From the NCBI GenBank assembly GCA_963729995.1, contig CAVSPF010000003.1, positions 1,178,001 to 1,242,000 of the forward strand: a stretch of 64,000 nt of DNA. Direction: 5' to 3'. Below the pieces are notes generated by a model. The model saw nothing but the letters and a program-made list of their open reading frames with translations, ran no database searches and was not told where the DNA came from. Of this stretch, positions 10,182 through 17,635 are shown one piece after another. Each line of letters begins with the position of its first letter. Position 1 is the stretch's first letter. Made by a program: the position numbers and the translations under genes. The stretch is from VRUE01 sp963729995 (lineage in GTDB: Bacteria; Actinomycetota; Thermoleophilia; Solirubrobacterales; 70-9).

Positions 10182-10721
10182 GTGAGCGCCCGTGCATTCG
10201 TCGCCTTCCTCGCCGTGCTGGCCGTCGTCGGCCTGCTTGGCTTCGGCCTGCTCAGCAAGGGCAGAGCGACAATCACCGTAGGCGATCCGGTGCCCGACAG
10301 GGAGCTGCCGGTGCTGGGCGGCAAGGGCGAAGGCGCAATCGCCGACTATCGCGGGCGCTGGGTGCTCGTCAACCTGTGGGCCTCCTGGTGCGTTCCCTGC
10401 CGGAAGGAGGCCCCCATTCTCGAGCACCTCTGGCGCAGCCACCGCAAGCGCAACCTGACCGTGCTCGGCATCAACGTCCAGGACAACAGCGACGACGCGC
10501 TGGCCTTCGTGCGCAGCTACCGGCTCACCTACCCCCAGCTGCGCTCGGTGGGCGACGAGCGCAGCGCCGCCTTCGGCTCCACCGGGGTCCCCGAGAACTT
10601 CCTGGTCGACCCGCGCGGCCGCCTGGCACTGATCTGGCGCGGCCCGGTGGACGAGCGGTTCCTCAAGGAACGCGTCATCCCGATCGTCGAGGGATCGACT
10701 CCGCCTGGGGAACCGCGATGA
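10182..10721 (+). CDS. Membrane-anchored thioredoxin-like protein (TlpA/CcmG family)
   Basis: 179 residues from a GTG start, with an N-terminal membrane segment (about residues 3-24) and an exported thioredoxin fold. The redox motif is WCVPC in WASWCVPCRKEAP, near residue 70, and the cis-Pro region is TGVPENFLVD. Members reduce disulphides of apocytochrome c or of CcmH before heme ligation. The ATGA overlap with ccmH supports a CcmG role in System I maturation. A TlpA of broader role is the alternative. Confidence 0.9.
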   Translation: MSARAFVAFLAVLAVVGLLGFGLLSKGRATITVGDPVPDRELPVLGGKGEGAIADYRGRWVLVNLWASWCVPCRKEAPILEHLWRSHRKRNLTVLGINVQDNSDDALAFVRSYRLTYPQLRSVGDERSAAFGSTGVPENFLVDPRGRLALIWRGPVDERFLKERVIPIVEGSTPPGEPR

Positions 10722-11191
10722 GCCGTGCCCGGCTCGCGATGGTGCTGCTGGGGCTCGCCATTGCGCTGGGGATCGTGGCGCCGGCCTTGGCCGCCACGCC
10801 GAAGACGACCATCACGGATATCGAAGGCGAAGTGATGTGCCCGATCTGCGGCACGCTGCTGGAGCTCTCCAACTCGCCACAGGGCCAACGGGAGCGAGCC
10901 TTCGTCGCCAGGCTGATCGGGGAGGGGAAGACGAAGGCGGAGATCAAGAGTGCCCTGGTTACGGAGTACGGGCCCGACGTGCTGGCGGTGCCGGAAGGCT
11001 CCGGCTTCGACCTCACCGCCTACCTGATCCCGGTGATCGCCTTCGTCGCCGCGGCCCTCGCCCTGGCGGTCGGCGTCAGGCGCTGGCGACGAGCCGCAGA
11101 CCGGCCCGGCTCAAAGCCCCAGGCCGCATCCGGGCCCGAGGGCGAGGACGCCAAGCGGCTGGAGGCCGACCTGGCCCGCTACGACCTGTAG
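10718..11191 (+). CDS. ccmH: Cytochrome c maturation protein CcmH
   Basis: 157 residues starting in an ATGA overlap with the thioredoxin gene. It has a signal peptide (cleavage near residue 27, LAAT), the redox pair in MCPICGTLLELS near residue 44, a three-helix domain, and a C-terminal membrane segment at about residues 102-122. CcmH takes part in reducing the CXXCH cysteines of apocytochrome c and contacts CcmF. Its distance of some 9 kb from ccmEF in this window means the System I genes are split here. Confidence 0.92.
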   Translation: MSRARLAMVLLGLAIALGIVAPALAATPKTTITDIEGEVMCPICGTLLELSNSPQGQRERAFVARLIGEGKTKAEIKSALVTEYGPDVLAVPEGSGFDLTAYLIPVIAFVAAALALAVGVRRWRRAADRPGSKPQAASGPEGEDAKRLEADLARYDL

Positions 11192-11215
11192 GGAACCTTC
11201 CGGCTCATTTCGCAT

Positions 11216-11234
11216 GGGCCCAAGGACAGGGCCC
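11216..11234. terminator. Weak bidirectional hairpin between convergent genes
   Basis: gggccc repeats at 11216-11221 and 11229-11234 with a 7-base loop, located between ccmH (+) and the CpsD-like gene (-). There is no T-run. Confidence 0.3.
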
Positions 11235-11239
11235 GACGT

Positions 11240-11893
11240 TCAGCCGAACGCGACCGCTCCGGCGAACCTGGTGGACAGCCGGCGCAGGTCGCGCTGCAGA
11301 CGCCTCGACGAGCGCCCCCTCGCATCCGAGCGCTCGAGACAGGCAAGCGCCACGTCAGCGTGGGCGGCGACCTGGTGCAGCTGCACCAGGTCGGGCTTCA
11401 GCGGCGGGCCATCGAGGACGACGAGCTCATAGGCGCCGCGCAGCCTTTCGGTCGCGTGCCGGAAGCTCTCCGATGCGAGCAGCGCCCGACCATCGCTGGT
11501 CGGCTTTCCCGCCACGATGCAGACGAGCGGCTCGGTCGCGTTGGCCGAGCCGGGACCGGCAAGGGCAAGCGCCTGGAGGATCTGGCTGACATCGCTTTCC
11601 CAGCACAGGTACTCGTGCAGGCCCGGGACAGCGGCGAGCCCAAGCGACCCCGCCAGCCGCGGCTCGGCCAGATCGCACTCGAGCAACGCGGTGCGCGTAC
11701 CGCCCGCGGCGGCGGCGGCGGCCAGCCCGATCGCGGCTGCTCGCTTCCGTTCCGCGGCGCCGGTGACCAGCACGATCGCGGCGCCACTCAACTCCTCGAG
11801 GAGGCCATCGAAGGCCTCGAGGTCGCGACGGCGCAGGGTCCCGGCCCCGAGGTCGGCCGGCGACTCGGCCGAGATCTCCGCCAGAACCTTCAC
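11240..11893 (-). CDS. CpsD/ParA-like P-loop fold protein with degenerate Walker A
   Basis: 217 residues from GTG 11893, which overlaps the argS stop (GTGA), so it is coupled to argS. The fold signature resembles the ATPase domain of bacterial tyrosine kinases (CpsD/CapB): VLVTGA near 41-46, LLECDLAEPRLAGSLG near 72-87, a GLHEYLCWES segment and YELVVLDGPPL near 163. The nucleotide loop reads GAAERKRA instead of GxxxxGKS/T, with no Lys-Ser/Thr pair in the right register. It is probably not a normal ATPase and may be a scaffold or pseudo-enzyme. Longer starts would overlap argS further. Confidence 0.6.
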   Translation of the reverse strand: MKVLAEISAESPADLGAGTLRRRDLEAFDGLLEELSGAAIVLVTGAAERKRAAAIGLAAAAAAGGTRTALLECDLAEPRLAGSLGLAAVPGLHEYLCWESDVSQILQALALAGPGSANATEPLVCIVAGKPTSDGRALLASESFRHATERLRGAYELVVLDGPPLKPDLVQLHQVAAHADVALACLERSDARGRSSRRLQRDLRRLSTRFAGAVAFG

Positions 11894-13536
11894 ATCCGCT
11901 CGAGGGCGGAGATGCCGAGCAGCGCCAGCGCGGCCGCAATCGTCCGCATGGCGAGCGTGCAAAGGGCCAGCCGCGACCGCTCGACCCCCTCTCCCCCGGC
12001 GCCGACAACCTGGCAGTCGCGGTAGAAGGCATGGAAGTCGGCGGCGACGGTCGTCGAGTAAGCGCAGATGCGGTGCGGCGCCCGCCGCGCAGCCGCCTCC
12101 CGGACCTCGTCGGGGAACTCGAGCAGCCGCTTGACGAGGGCCTTCTCCGCGGGCTCCAGCGCAGTGCCCGGAGTCGGGGCGCCGGCTGCCGCGGCGGCCT
12201 CGCTGGCGTCCCGCCCGGCCTTGCGCAGGATGCTCGCAATGCGGGCGTGCGCGTACTGCACGTAGTAGACGGGGTTGTCGCTGGACTCGCGCCGGGCCAG
12301 CTCGAGGTCGAGGTCGACGGTGGTGTCGTGGCTGCGCCAGAGCATGAACCAGCGAGTCGCATCGACGCCGATGTCGTCGATCAGCTCGTCGAGGGAGATG
12401 AAGTCGCCCTTGCGCTTCGACATCTGCGCGCGCTCGCCGTCTTCGACGATGTGGACCAGACGCATGATCAGCGCCTCGAGGGCGTCCGGGTCGGCGCCAA
12501 GCGCCGCGATCGCGGCGCGCAGGCGAGGCGCGTAGCCGTGGTGGTCGGCGCCGAGCACGTCGACCAGCCGACCGAAGCCGCGCTCCAGCTTGTCGCGGTG
12601 ATAGGCGACGTCGGCGGCGAGGTAGGTGGGTTCCCCGTCCGCCCGGACCAGCACCCGGTCCTTGTCGTCCCCGAAGTCGGTCGTGCGCAGCCAGAGCGCT
12701 CCCTCGCTCCTGTAGGTGTGGCCTCCCTCCTCGAGAAGCGCGAGCGCGACGTCGACCTCCCCGCGGGCGTAGAGGTCGCGCTCCGAGAACCAGCTGTCGA
12801 AGTGAACGCCGAAGCGATCCAGGGTCGCTCGGACTCCCTCGAGGATGAGCTCGACCCCGCGCCGGCCGACGGCCTCCGAATCGCCCGGATCGATCCCCTC
12901 GGCACGCAGGCGCACGGCCAGCTCCGCGACGTAGGACCCCTCATAGCCGCCCTCCGGCACCGCTCCACCGGTCATGTGAGCCGCGATCGAGGCGGCGAAG
13001 CGCACGACCTGGCCACCGGCGTCATTGACGTAGAACTCGCGCTCGACCTCGTGACCGACCGCCCCGAACAGGCGAACCAGGGCGTCGCCGTAGGCGGCGT
13101 GGCGCCCGCCGCCGACGTGCAGCGGTCCGGTGGGGTTGGCGGACACGAACTCGACCAGGATGCGCTCTGGCGAACCAGTCGGGACGGGCCCGAGGTCCTC
13201 GCCCGCCGCCGCGAGCCGCTCCATCGCACGGCGGTACCAGGCGTCGGAGAGAAAGAAGTTGACGAAGCCCGGCCCGGCCACCTCGACCCGGTCCACACTG
13301 CCACTCGCCGCTAGGTCGCGCTCCAGCTCAACGCATAGGCGCGCCGCGACGTCGCGCGGGTTTTCGCCAAGCGGGGCAGCCAGCAGCATCGCCGCGTTGG
13401 AGCTGTAGTCCCCCAGCTCCGGCTTCGGCGGCCGGTCCAGCGACGGTTCGGGACTGCTGGCCTCGCCGTCGCGCAGTGCGCGAACGGCCTGGCTGACTGC
13501 CGAGCGCAACTCGGCGATCGAGTCGGTTGCGGTCAC
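11890..13536 (-). CDS. argS: Arginyl-tRNA synthetase
   Basis: 548 residues from a GTG start. Class I signatures: an HVGGGRH variant of HIGH in SANPTGPLHVGGGRHAAYGDAL (described in parts; near residue 140) and MSKRKG (KMSKS equivalent) near residue 370. The N-terminal additional domain (residues 1-95) and the C-terminal DALR anticodon-binding domain (from about residue 435) mark ArgRS. It charges tRNA-Arg. It is divergent from the phosphoesterase gene. Confidence 0.97.
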   Translation of the reverse strand: MTATDSIAELRSAVSQAVRALRDGEASSPEPSLDRPPKPELGDYSSNAAMLLAAPLGENPRDVAARLCVELERDLAASGSVDRVEVAGPGFVNFFLSDAWYRRAMERLAAAGEDLGPVPTGSPERILVEFVSANPTGPLHVGGGRHAAYGDALVRLFGAVGHEVEREFYVNDAGGQVVRFAASIAAHMTGGAVPEGGYEGSYVAELAVRLRAEGIDPGDSEAVGRRGVELILEGVRATLDRFGVHFDSWFSERDLYARGEVDVALALLEEGGHTYRSEGALWLRTTDFGDDKDRVLVRADGEPTYLAADVAYHRDKLERGFGRLVDVLGADHHGYAPRLRAAIAALGADPDALEALIMRLVHIVEDGERAQMSKRKGDFISLDELIDDIGVDATRWFMLWRSHDTTVDLDLELARRESSDNPVYYVQYAHARIASILRKAGRDASEAAAAAGAPTPGTALEPAEKALVKRLLEFPDEVREAAARRAPHRICAYSTTVAADFHAFYRDCQVVGAGGEGVERSRLALCTLAMRTIAAALALLGISALERM

Positions 13537-13626
13537 CGCGATGACCTACCTCGTGGCCGCGTGCCAGGCGCCCGGGGTCGTGGGGTTGGGCATCGCTGCA
13601 TCGTATGGACCCTGGCGGGCCCAGGG

Positions 13627-13641
13627 TACGCTGGCCTCGTG
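13627..13641 (+). promoter_or_regulatory. Leaderless promoter: -10 TACGCT, 6 bases before GTG
   Basis: TACGCT at 13627-13632 is followed after 6 bases by the GTG at 13639, so transcription would begin at or next to the start codon. The same arrangement is seen at 14420, 28533 and 57782. Confidence 0.5.
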
Positions 13642-14379
13642 CGCGTCGCGGTCATCACCGACATCCACGCCAACCTGCCCGCACTCGAAGCCACCCTGGA
13701 CGCGATCGGCGAGGCTGAGAGCGAGGAGGTCTGGTGCCTCGGCGACATCGTCGGCTATGGCGCGGAGCCCGACGCCTGCGCCGACCTGGTGCGGGAGCGA
13801 TGCGCACTCTGCCTGGTCGGCAACCATGACCTCGCGGTGCTGGGCGTGCTTGACATCGCCGCCTTCTCGGAATCCGCCGCCGAGGCGGTCGTCTGGACCC
13901 GGGAGAACGTGGCCGAGCGGACGCTCGAGCTCCTGCGTGAGCTCGAGCCGACCGGCTCACGAGAGGGCATCGCCCTCTTCCACGCCTCCCCCCGGGACCC
14001 GGTCTGGGAGTACGTCCTCTCCGGCGAGCAGGCCGATGCCTGCCTGGACGTGCAACCGGAGCGGATCGCGCTGATCGGCCACTCGCACAGGTCACTCTTC
14101 TTCACGCGCCCGGCGGGAAACGGGCACCGTGAGCTTCGCGGCGGACAGGCAACCGACGGCACTGCGATCGATCTCGGCAGCGGCCGCTGGCTGGTCAACC
14201 CGGGGAGCGTCGGGCAGCCACGGGACGGTGACCCGCGCGCGGCCTGGCTCGAACTCGACACGGACGAGAAGACGGCGTACTTCCACCGCGTGTCCTATGA
14301 CATCGGACGGGCAGCCGGGTCGATTGCCGCCGCCGGCCTCCCGGGGCGCCTCGCCGATCGCCTCTACGTCGGCCAGTGA
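13639..14379 (+). CDS. Calcineurin-like metallophosphoesterase (YfcE/MJ0936 type)
   Basis: 246 residues. Metal-binding motifs in order: DIHAN (residues 8-12), GDIVGYG near 35, GNHD near 64, and the C-terminal GHSHR near 160 with NPGSVGQPRDGDP near 195. The protein is the stand-alone phosphodiesterase subfamily. GTG 13639 is chosen because it begins exactly at the first beta-strand (VRVAVITDIH) and lies 6 bases after a -10 hexamer. The substrate is unknown. It is followed immediately by the lipoprotein gene. Confidence 0.88.
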   Translation: MRVAVITDIHANLPALEATLDAIGEAESEEVWCLGDIVGYGAEPDACADLVRERCALCLVGNHDLAVLGVLDIAAFSESAAEAVVWTRENVAERTLELLRELEPTGSREGIALFHASPRDPVWEYVLSGEQADACLDVQPERIALIGHSHRSLFFTRPAGNGHRELRGGQATDGTAIDLGSGRWLVNPGSVGQPRDGDPRAAWLELDTDEKTAYFHRVSYDIGRAAGSIAAAGLPGRLADRLYVGQ

Positions 14380-14419
14380 TCCGCAAATGCAGGCTAAATC
14401 CGCCCTTAAGGCTGTTCTC

Positions 14420-14435
14420 TAGACTCGCCCGAGTG
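14420..14435 (+). promoter_or_regulatory. Leaderless promoter: -10 TAGACT, 7 bases before GTG
   Basis: TAGACT at 14420-14425 precedes the GTG at 14433 by 7 bases. This supports 14433 rather than the upstream GTG at 14376 as the lipoprotein start. Confidence 0.5.
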
Positions 14436-14981
14436 AAGGGCTCAGCCGCAACCCTGCTTGCCGTCGCGCTCGGCGCGGCCGCCGTCGTCGCGCTCGCCTC
14501 CTGCGGGAGCGAAGCGCGGCTGCTGCCGGGAGAAACGGCGCGCGACATAACCGCCAACCTCACCTCGGTCAAGCGACTGGCGGACGAAGGCGACTGCGTC
14601 GCCGCGGAAAGCGCCGCGCGGCAGGTGAGCGAACAGATCGAAGCGCTCGGCGGTGTCGACGCGAAGCTCAAGCGCGCCCTCCAGAACGGTGCGACGCGGC
14701 TGAACGAAGTCGTCGCCAGATGCGAAGAAACGACCGGCGAAGCCACTGCGCCGGCAACGGTCCCCACGCGACCCGAAACCACGACGGAGAAGCCGTCCAA
14801 GGAAAAGAAGCCGAAGGGCGCAGCGACGCCCACCACACCGGAAACCACCACGACACCGTCCCTGCCGCCCCAGGCCAAAGGCAAAGCAAAAGGCCTGGGC
14901 AATGAAGAAGGCGGCAGCGAAGAAGAAGGCCCCTCCTCCGGCGGAGTCGGTCCCGGCGCCCCGGCGGGCGGGGGAAACTGA
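14433..14981 (+). CDS. Lipoprotein with Pro/Thr-rich tail, partner of kinase
   Basis: 182 residues from GTG 14433. It has a signal peptide ending in the lipobox LASC (Cys near residue 24), a short alpha-helical domain at about 35-105 with two Cys (GDCVAAE and VVARCEE), then a low-complexity Thr/Pro/Lys and Gly-rich tail. No known domain. Its stop overlaps the start of the Ser/Thr kinase (TGATG), so the two are coupled. It may act as an extracellular partner of that kinase (inference). Confidence 0.7.
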   Translation: MKGSAATLLAVALGAAAVVALASCGSEARLLPGETARDITANLTSVKRLADEGDCVAAESAARQVSEQIEALGGVDAKLKRALQNGATRLNEVVARCEETTGEATAPATVPTRPETTTEKPSKEKKPKGAATPTTPETTTTPSLPPQAKGKAKGLGNEEGGSEEEGPSSGGVGPGAPAGGGN

Positions 14982-16180
14982 TGGCAACCAGCACCCTCTC
15001 TGGGCGCTATGAGATCGGCGATCGGCTCGGCTCGGGCGGGATGTCGAACGTCTATACGGCGACCGACCTCATCCTCGAGCGCACCGTCGCCGTGAAGATC
15101 CTCGCCGAGCACCTCTCCGACGACGAGCGCTTCGTGGCCCGCTTTCGTCGCGAGGCGCTGGCGGTCGCAAAACTGATCCACCCCAACATCGTCCAGGTCT
15201 ACGACACCGGCATCGACGACGGGCGCCATTACATGGTGATGGAGTACGTCGAGGGCCGCTCAGGGGCGCAGATCCTGCAACGACAGGGACCGCTCGACTT
15301 CGAGACCGCGGCCGAGGTCGGGATCCAGGCCTGCGCGGGACTCGATTATGCGCACCGGCGCGGGATCATCCACCGTGACGTCAAGCCGGGCAACCTGATG
15401 ATCGTCGGCGGCCCCGTCGGCGGAGGCGAGATGACGGTGAAACTGACCGACTTCGGGATCGCAAGGGCGATCGAACAGACCCGGATCACACAGGTCGGCT
15501 CCGTGGTCGGCACCGCCGCCTACCTCTCGCCCGAGCAGGTGCGTGGCGAGGAGGCGACCCCGGCGACCGACGTCTACGCGCTCGGTGTCGTCCTCTACCA
15601 GTTCCTGACCGGGCGGCTGCCGTATGAGGGCTCGAGCCTGGCCGAGCTGGCGGTGCGCCAGCAGAATGAGCAGCCCCTGCCGCCCAGCACCTACAACGAC
15701 GAGGTGCCGGAGACGTTGGGAGCGGCGGTGCTGCGAGCGCTGGAGGGCGACCCCGACCGCCGCTATGCCAGCGCGGACGAGCTGGCCGGCGGCCTGCGGC
15801 TGGGGCTGGAGGGGGAGGACGTGAGCCTGCCACCGGTCGAGGAGGCGACTCCCACCAGGGTGCTCGGCGGCGAGACCGCGACCCGGCGCCTAGATCGGAC
15901 CGCCCAAACCGAGTACAGGCCGGCACCCTCGCGAACCTGGGAGCCTGAGCCGCTCGCGCCGGCTCTATCAGCGGACGCACGAGGGCCGGGAGCGTTCTCC
16001 CGCTTCGTCAGGTTTGTCACCGCGGCGCTCGCCCTGGTGCTGATAGCGGCCGCCGTCGCCGCCGCCGTAATCGTGGTGACGAACAAGGCGAACGGCGTGA
16101 AGGCGACCGAAGTGGCGGGAAGCTCCGTCGACAAGGTTGTCGAAGAGTTCAAGGAACTGGTCAAGAAGAACACCGAATAG
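14981..16180 (+). CDS. PknB-type serine/threonine protein kinase
   Basis: 399 residues. Hanks-type kinase domain at 1-265: glycine loop LGSGGMSNVY (16-25), VAVKIL lysine near 38, HRDVKPGNLM near 130 and DFGIA near 157, with the SPEQ segment near 180. A juxtamembrane Thr/Arg-rich linker is followed by one membrane helix (about 345-365) and a short external tail of some 35 residues. No PASTA repeats, so it does not sense muropeptides in the usual PknB way. It is coupled to the upstream lipoprotein. Confidence 0.95.
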   Translation: MATSTLSGRYEIGDRLGSGGMSNVYTATDLILERTVAVKILAEHLSDDERFVARFRREALAVAKLIHPNIVQVYDTGIDDGRHYMVMEYVEGRSGAQILQRQGPLDFETAAEVGIQACAGLDYAHRRGIIHRDVKPGNLMIVGGPVGGGEMTVKLTDFGIARAIEQTRITQVGSVVGTAAYLSPEQVRGEEATPATDVYALGVVLYQFLTGRLPYEGSSLAELAVRQQNEQPLPPSTYNDEVPETLGAAVLRALEGDPDRRYASADELAGGLRLGLEGEDVSLPPVEEATPTRVLGGETATRRLDRTAQTEYRPAPSRTWEPEPLAPALSADARGPGAFSRFVRFVTAALALVLIAAAVAAAVIVVTNKANGVKATEVAGSSVDKVVEEFKELVKKNTE

Positions 16181-16188
16181 GCGGCGGT

Positions 16189-16212
16189 AGGAGGGGGTCG
16201 GGCACCCCTCCT
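16189..16212. terminator. Bidirectional hairpin between kinase gene and tgt
   Basis: An 8-bp stem (aggagggg/cccctcct) with an 8-base loop lies between the convergent kinase and tgt stop codons. It has no T-run, so factor-independent termination is only possible. Confidence 0.4.
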
Positions 16213-17417
16213 CAGCCAGCGTCCCAGGGAGCAGCGCCCTTCATGATCATGTTGGAGTAGCTGCTGAAGGCGCCGGCGGTTATGGCTGCTTGGGCTTGGC
16301 TGGTCAGCTGGTGCAGGTAGGTGAGGTTGTGGAGGCAGAGGAGGCGGACCGCGGTGAGCTCCTCGGCCCGGGAGAGATAGCTGATGTAGTCGCGGTCGTG
16401 GTGCCGGCAGGCCGGGCAGGGACAGCCGTCGACCAGCGGGTTGCGGTCGCCCTCCCAACCCGCCTTGCGCAGGTCGAGGCGGAAGCGGGTGTCGGGGCTG
16501 GGCGCCAAGGCGACGCCGTGGCGGGCGAGCCGGGTCGGAACGGCGCAGTCGAAGACGTCGAGGCCGAGCGCGATGCCGGCAAGCAAATCGTCCACCTCGC
16601 CGATCCCCAGCAGGTGCTTGGGCGCCGCCTCGGGAAGCAGCGGCGCGGTGAACCTCAGCACCTCTCGCATCTCCTCCTTGTCCCGCCCCAGCGTCCCCCC
16701 GATCGCAATCCCGTCGACCCCCGCCGCGGCGACGAACTGCGCCGATTCGCGCCGCAGGTCCTCGTGCACCCCACCCTGGACGATCCCGAACACGGCCTGT
16801 CGCTCCGGCCCCTCGCGGTCGTGCCACTCCAGGCAGCGCGCCAGCCACCGGTGCGTGCGCTCCATCGAGCGCGCCGTGTAGTCCCGGTCCGCGTGGTAGG
16901 GCGTGCACTCGTCGAAGGCCAGCGCGATGTCGGAGCCCAGCTTCGCCTGCACCTCCATCGAGACCTCGGGCGAGATGAAGAGCGGGGCCCCGTCCCTATA
17001 GGAGCGGAAGCGGACCCCCTCCTCGCCGATCGAGACGACCGATCCATGGCCCCCACCCGGACGCCCGCTCCCCTTCACCTCGTCGGCAACGCCGCCGTGC
17101 GCCAGCGAGAAGACCTGAAACCCGCCGGAATCGGTGATCAGCGCCCTGTCCCAGCCCATGAACCGGTGCAGCCCCCCAGCGGCGGCGATCCGCTCCGGCC
17201 CCGGCGACACATTCAGGTGATACGTGTTGCCGAGCACCATCTGGTAGCCGATCTCGGCCACCTCCCGCGATTCCAACCCCCGCACCGTCCCCTTCGTGGC
17301 AAGCGGGATGAACGCCGGCGTCCTCACCTCCCCATGAGCGGTATGCAGAACGCCCGCCCGCGCACCCCCGTCCCGAGCCTCGATCTCAAAGCTCAACCTC
17401 TCCGCCTCGTCCCTCAT
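16212..17417 (-). CDS. tgt: Queuine tRNA-ribosyltransferase
   Basis: 401 residues. Family motifs: LATKGTVRGL near 37, LGNTYHL near 61, the catalytic-Asp segment DSGGFQVFSL near 95, GIVQGGVHEDLR near 200 and a zinc site CPCPAC with a following His near 325. It exchanges guanine 34 of GUN-anticodon tRNAs for queuine or preQ1. No queuosine synthesis or salvage genes are nearby. Bacterial TGT usually runs about 370-400 residues, so the length fits. Confidence 0.95.
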   Translation of the reverse strand: MRDEAERLSFEIEARDGGARAGVLHTAHGEVRTPAFIPLATKGTVRGLESREVAEIGYQMVLGNTYHLNVSPGPERIAAAGGLHRFMGWDRALITDSGGFQVFSLAHGGVADEVKGSGRPGGGHGSVVSIGEEGVRFRSYRDGAPLFISPEVSMEVQAKLGSDIALAFDECTPYHADRDYTARSMERTHRWLARCLEWHDREGPERQAVFGIVQGGVHEDLRRESAQFVAAAGVDGIAIGGTLGRDKEEMREVLRFTAPLLPEAAPKHLLGIGEVDDLLAGIALGLDVFDCAVPTRLARHGVALAPSPDTRFRLDLRKAGWEGDRNPLVDGCPCPACRHHDRDYISYLSRAEELTAVRLLCLHNLTYLHQLTSQAQAAITAGAFSSYSNMIMKGAAPWDAG

Positions 17418-17506
17418 CCGCGCTGCCGGTTTTGTACACCCTCCAGCACGGTCAAATCAGGGATCGCGGGGATTTCGTGCCTCATGGATGGCGCAGCGTA
17501 TTGCGG

Positions 17507-17635
17507 GGGCGCCGGCGACCACCCTGCCGGTGCCTCCCCCCGGCACCGCGGAGTGATGCTGGGCGCCGAAGGCGCACTCAATTCACACCCACCGAAGGTG
17601 GGTGTTAGGCACCGGCAGGGTGGTTGCCGGCGCCC
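17507..17635. repeat. Inverted-repeat element overlapping the gpmI 3' end
   Basis: Outer arms of 29 bases (17507-17535 and 17607-17635) are inverted repeats with one mismatch. Between them lie further hairpins: ggtgcc/ggcacc, a gagtg/cactc stem enclosing gcgcc-gaa-ggcgc, and a perfect 9-bp acacccacc-gaa-ggtgggtgt hairpin. The right arm encodes the last codons of gpmI, including its stop. It looks like a small inserted palindromic element. Confidence 0.75.
17585..17605 (-). terminator. Hairpin immediately after the gpmI stop
   Basis: Perfect 9-bp stem with a GAA/TTC triloop, abutting the gpmI stop codon. It could terminate the glycolytic operon. There is no clear U-run after it. Confidence 0.4.
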
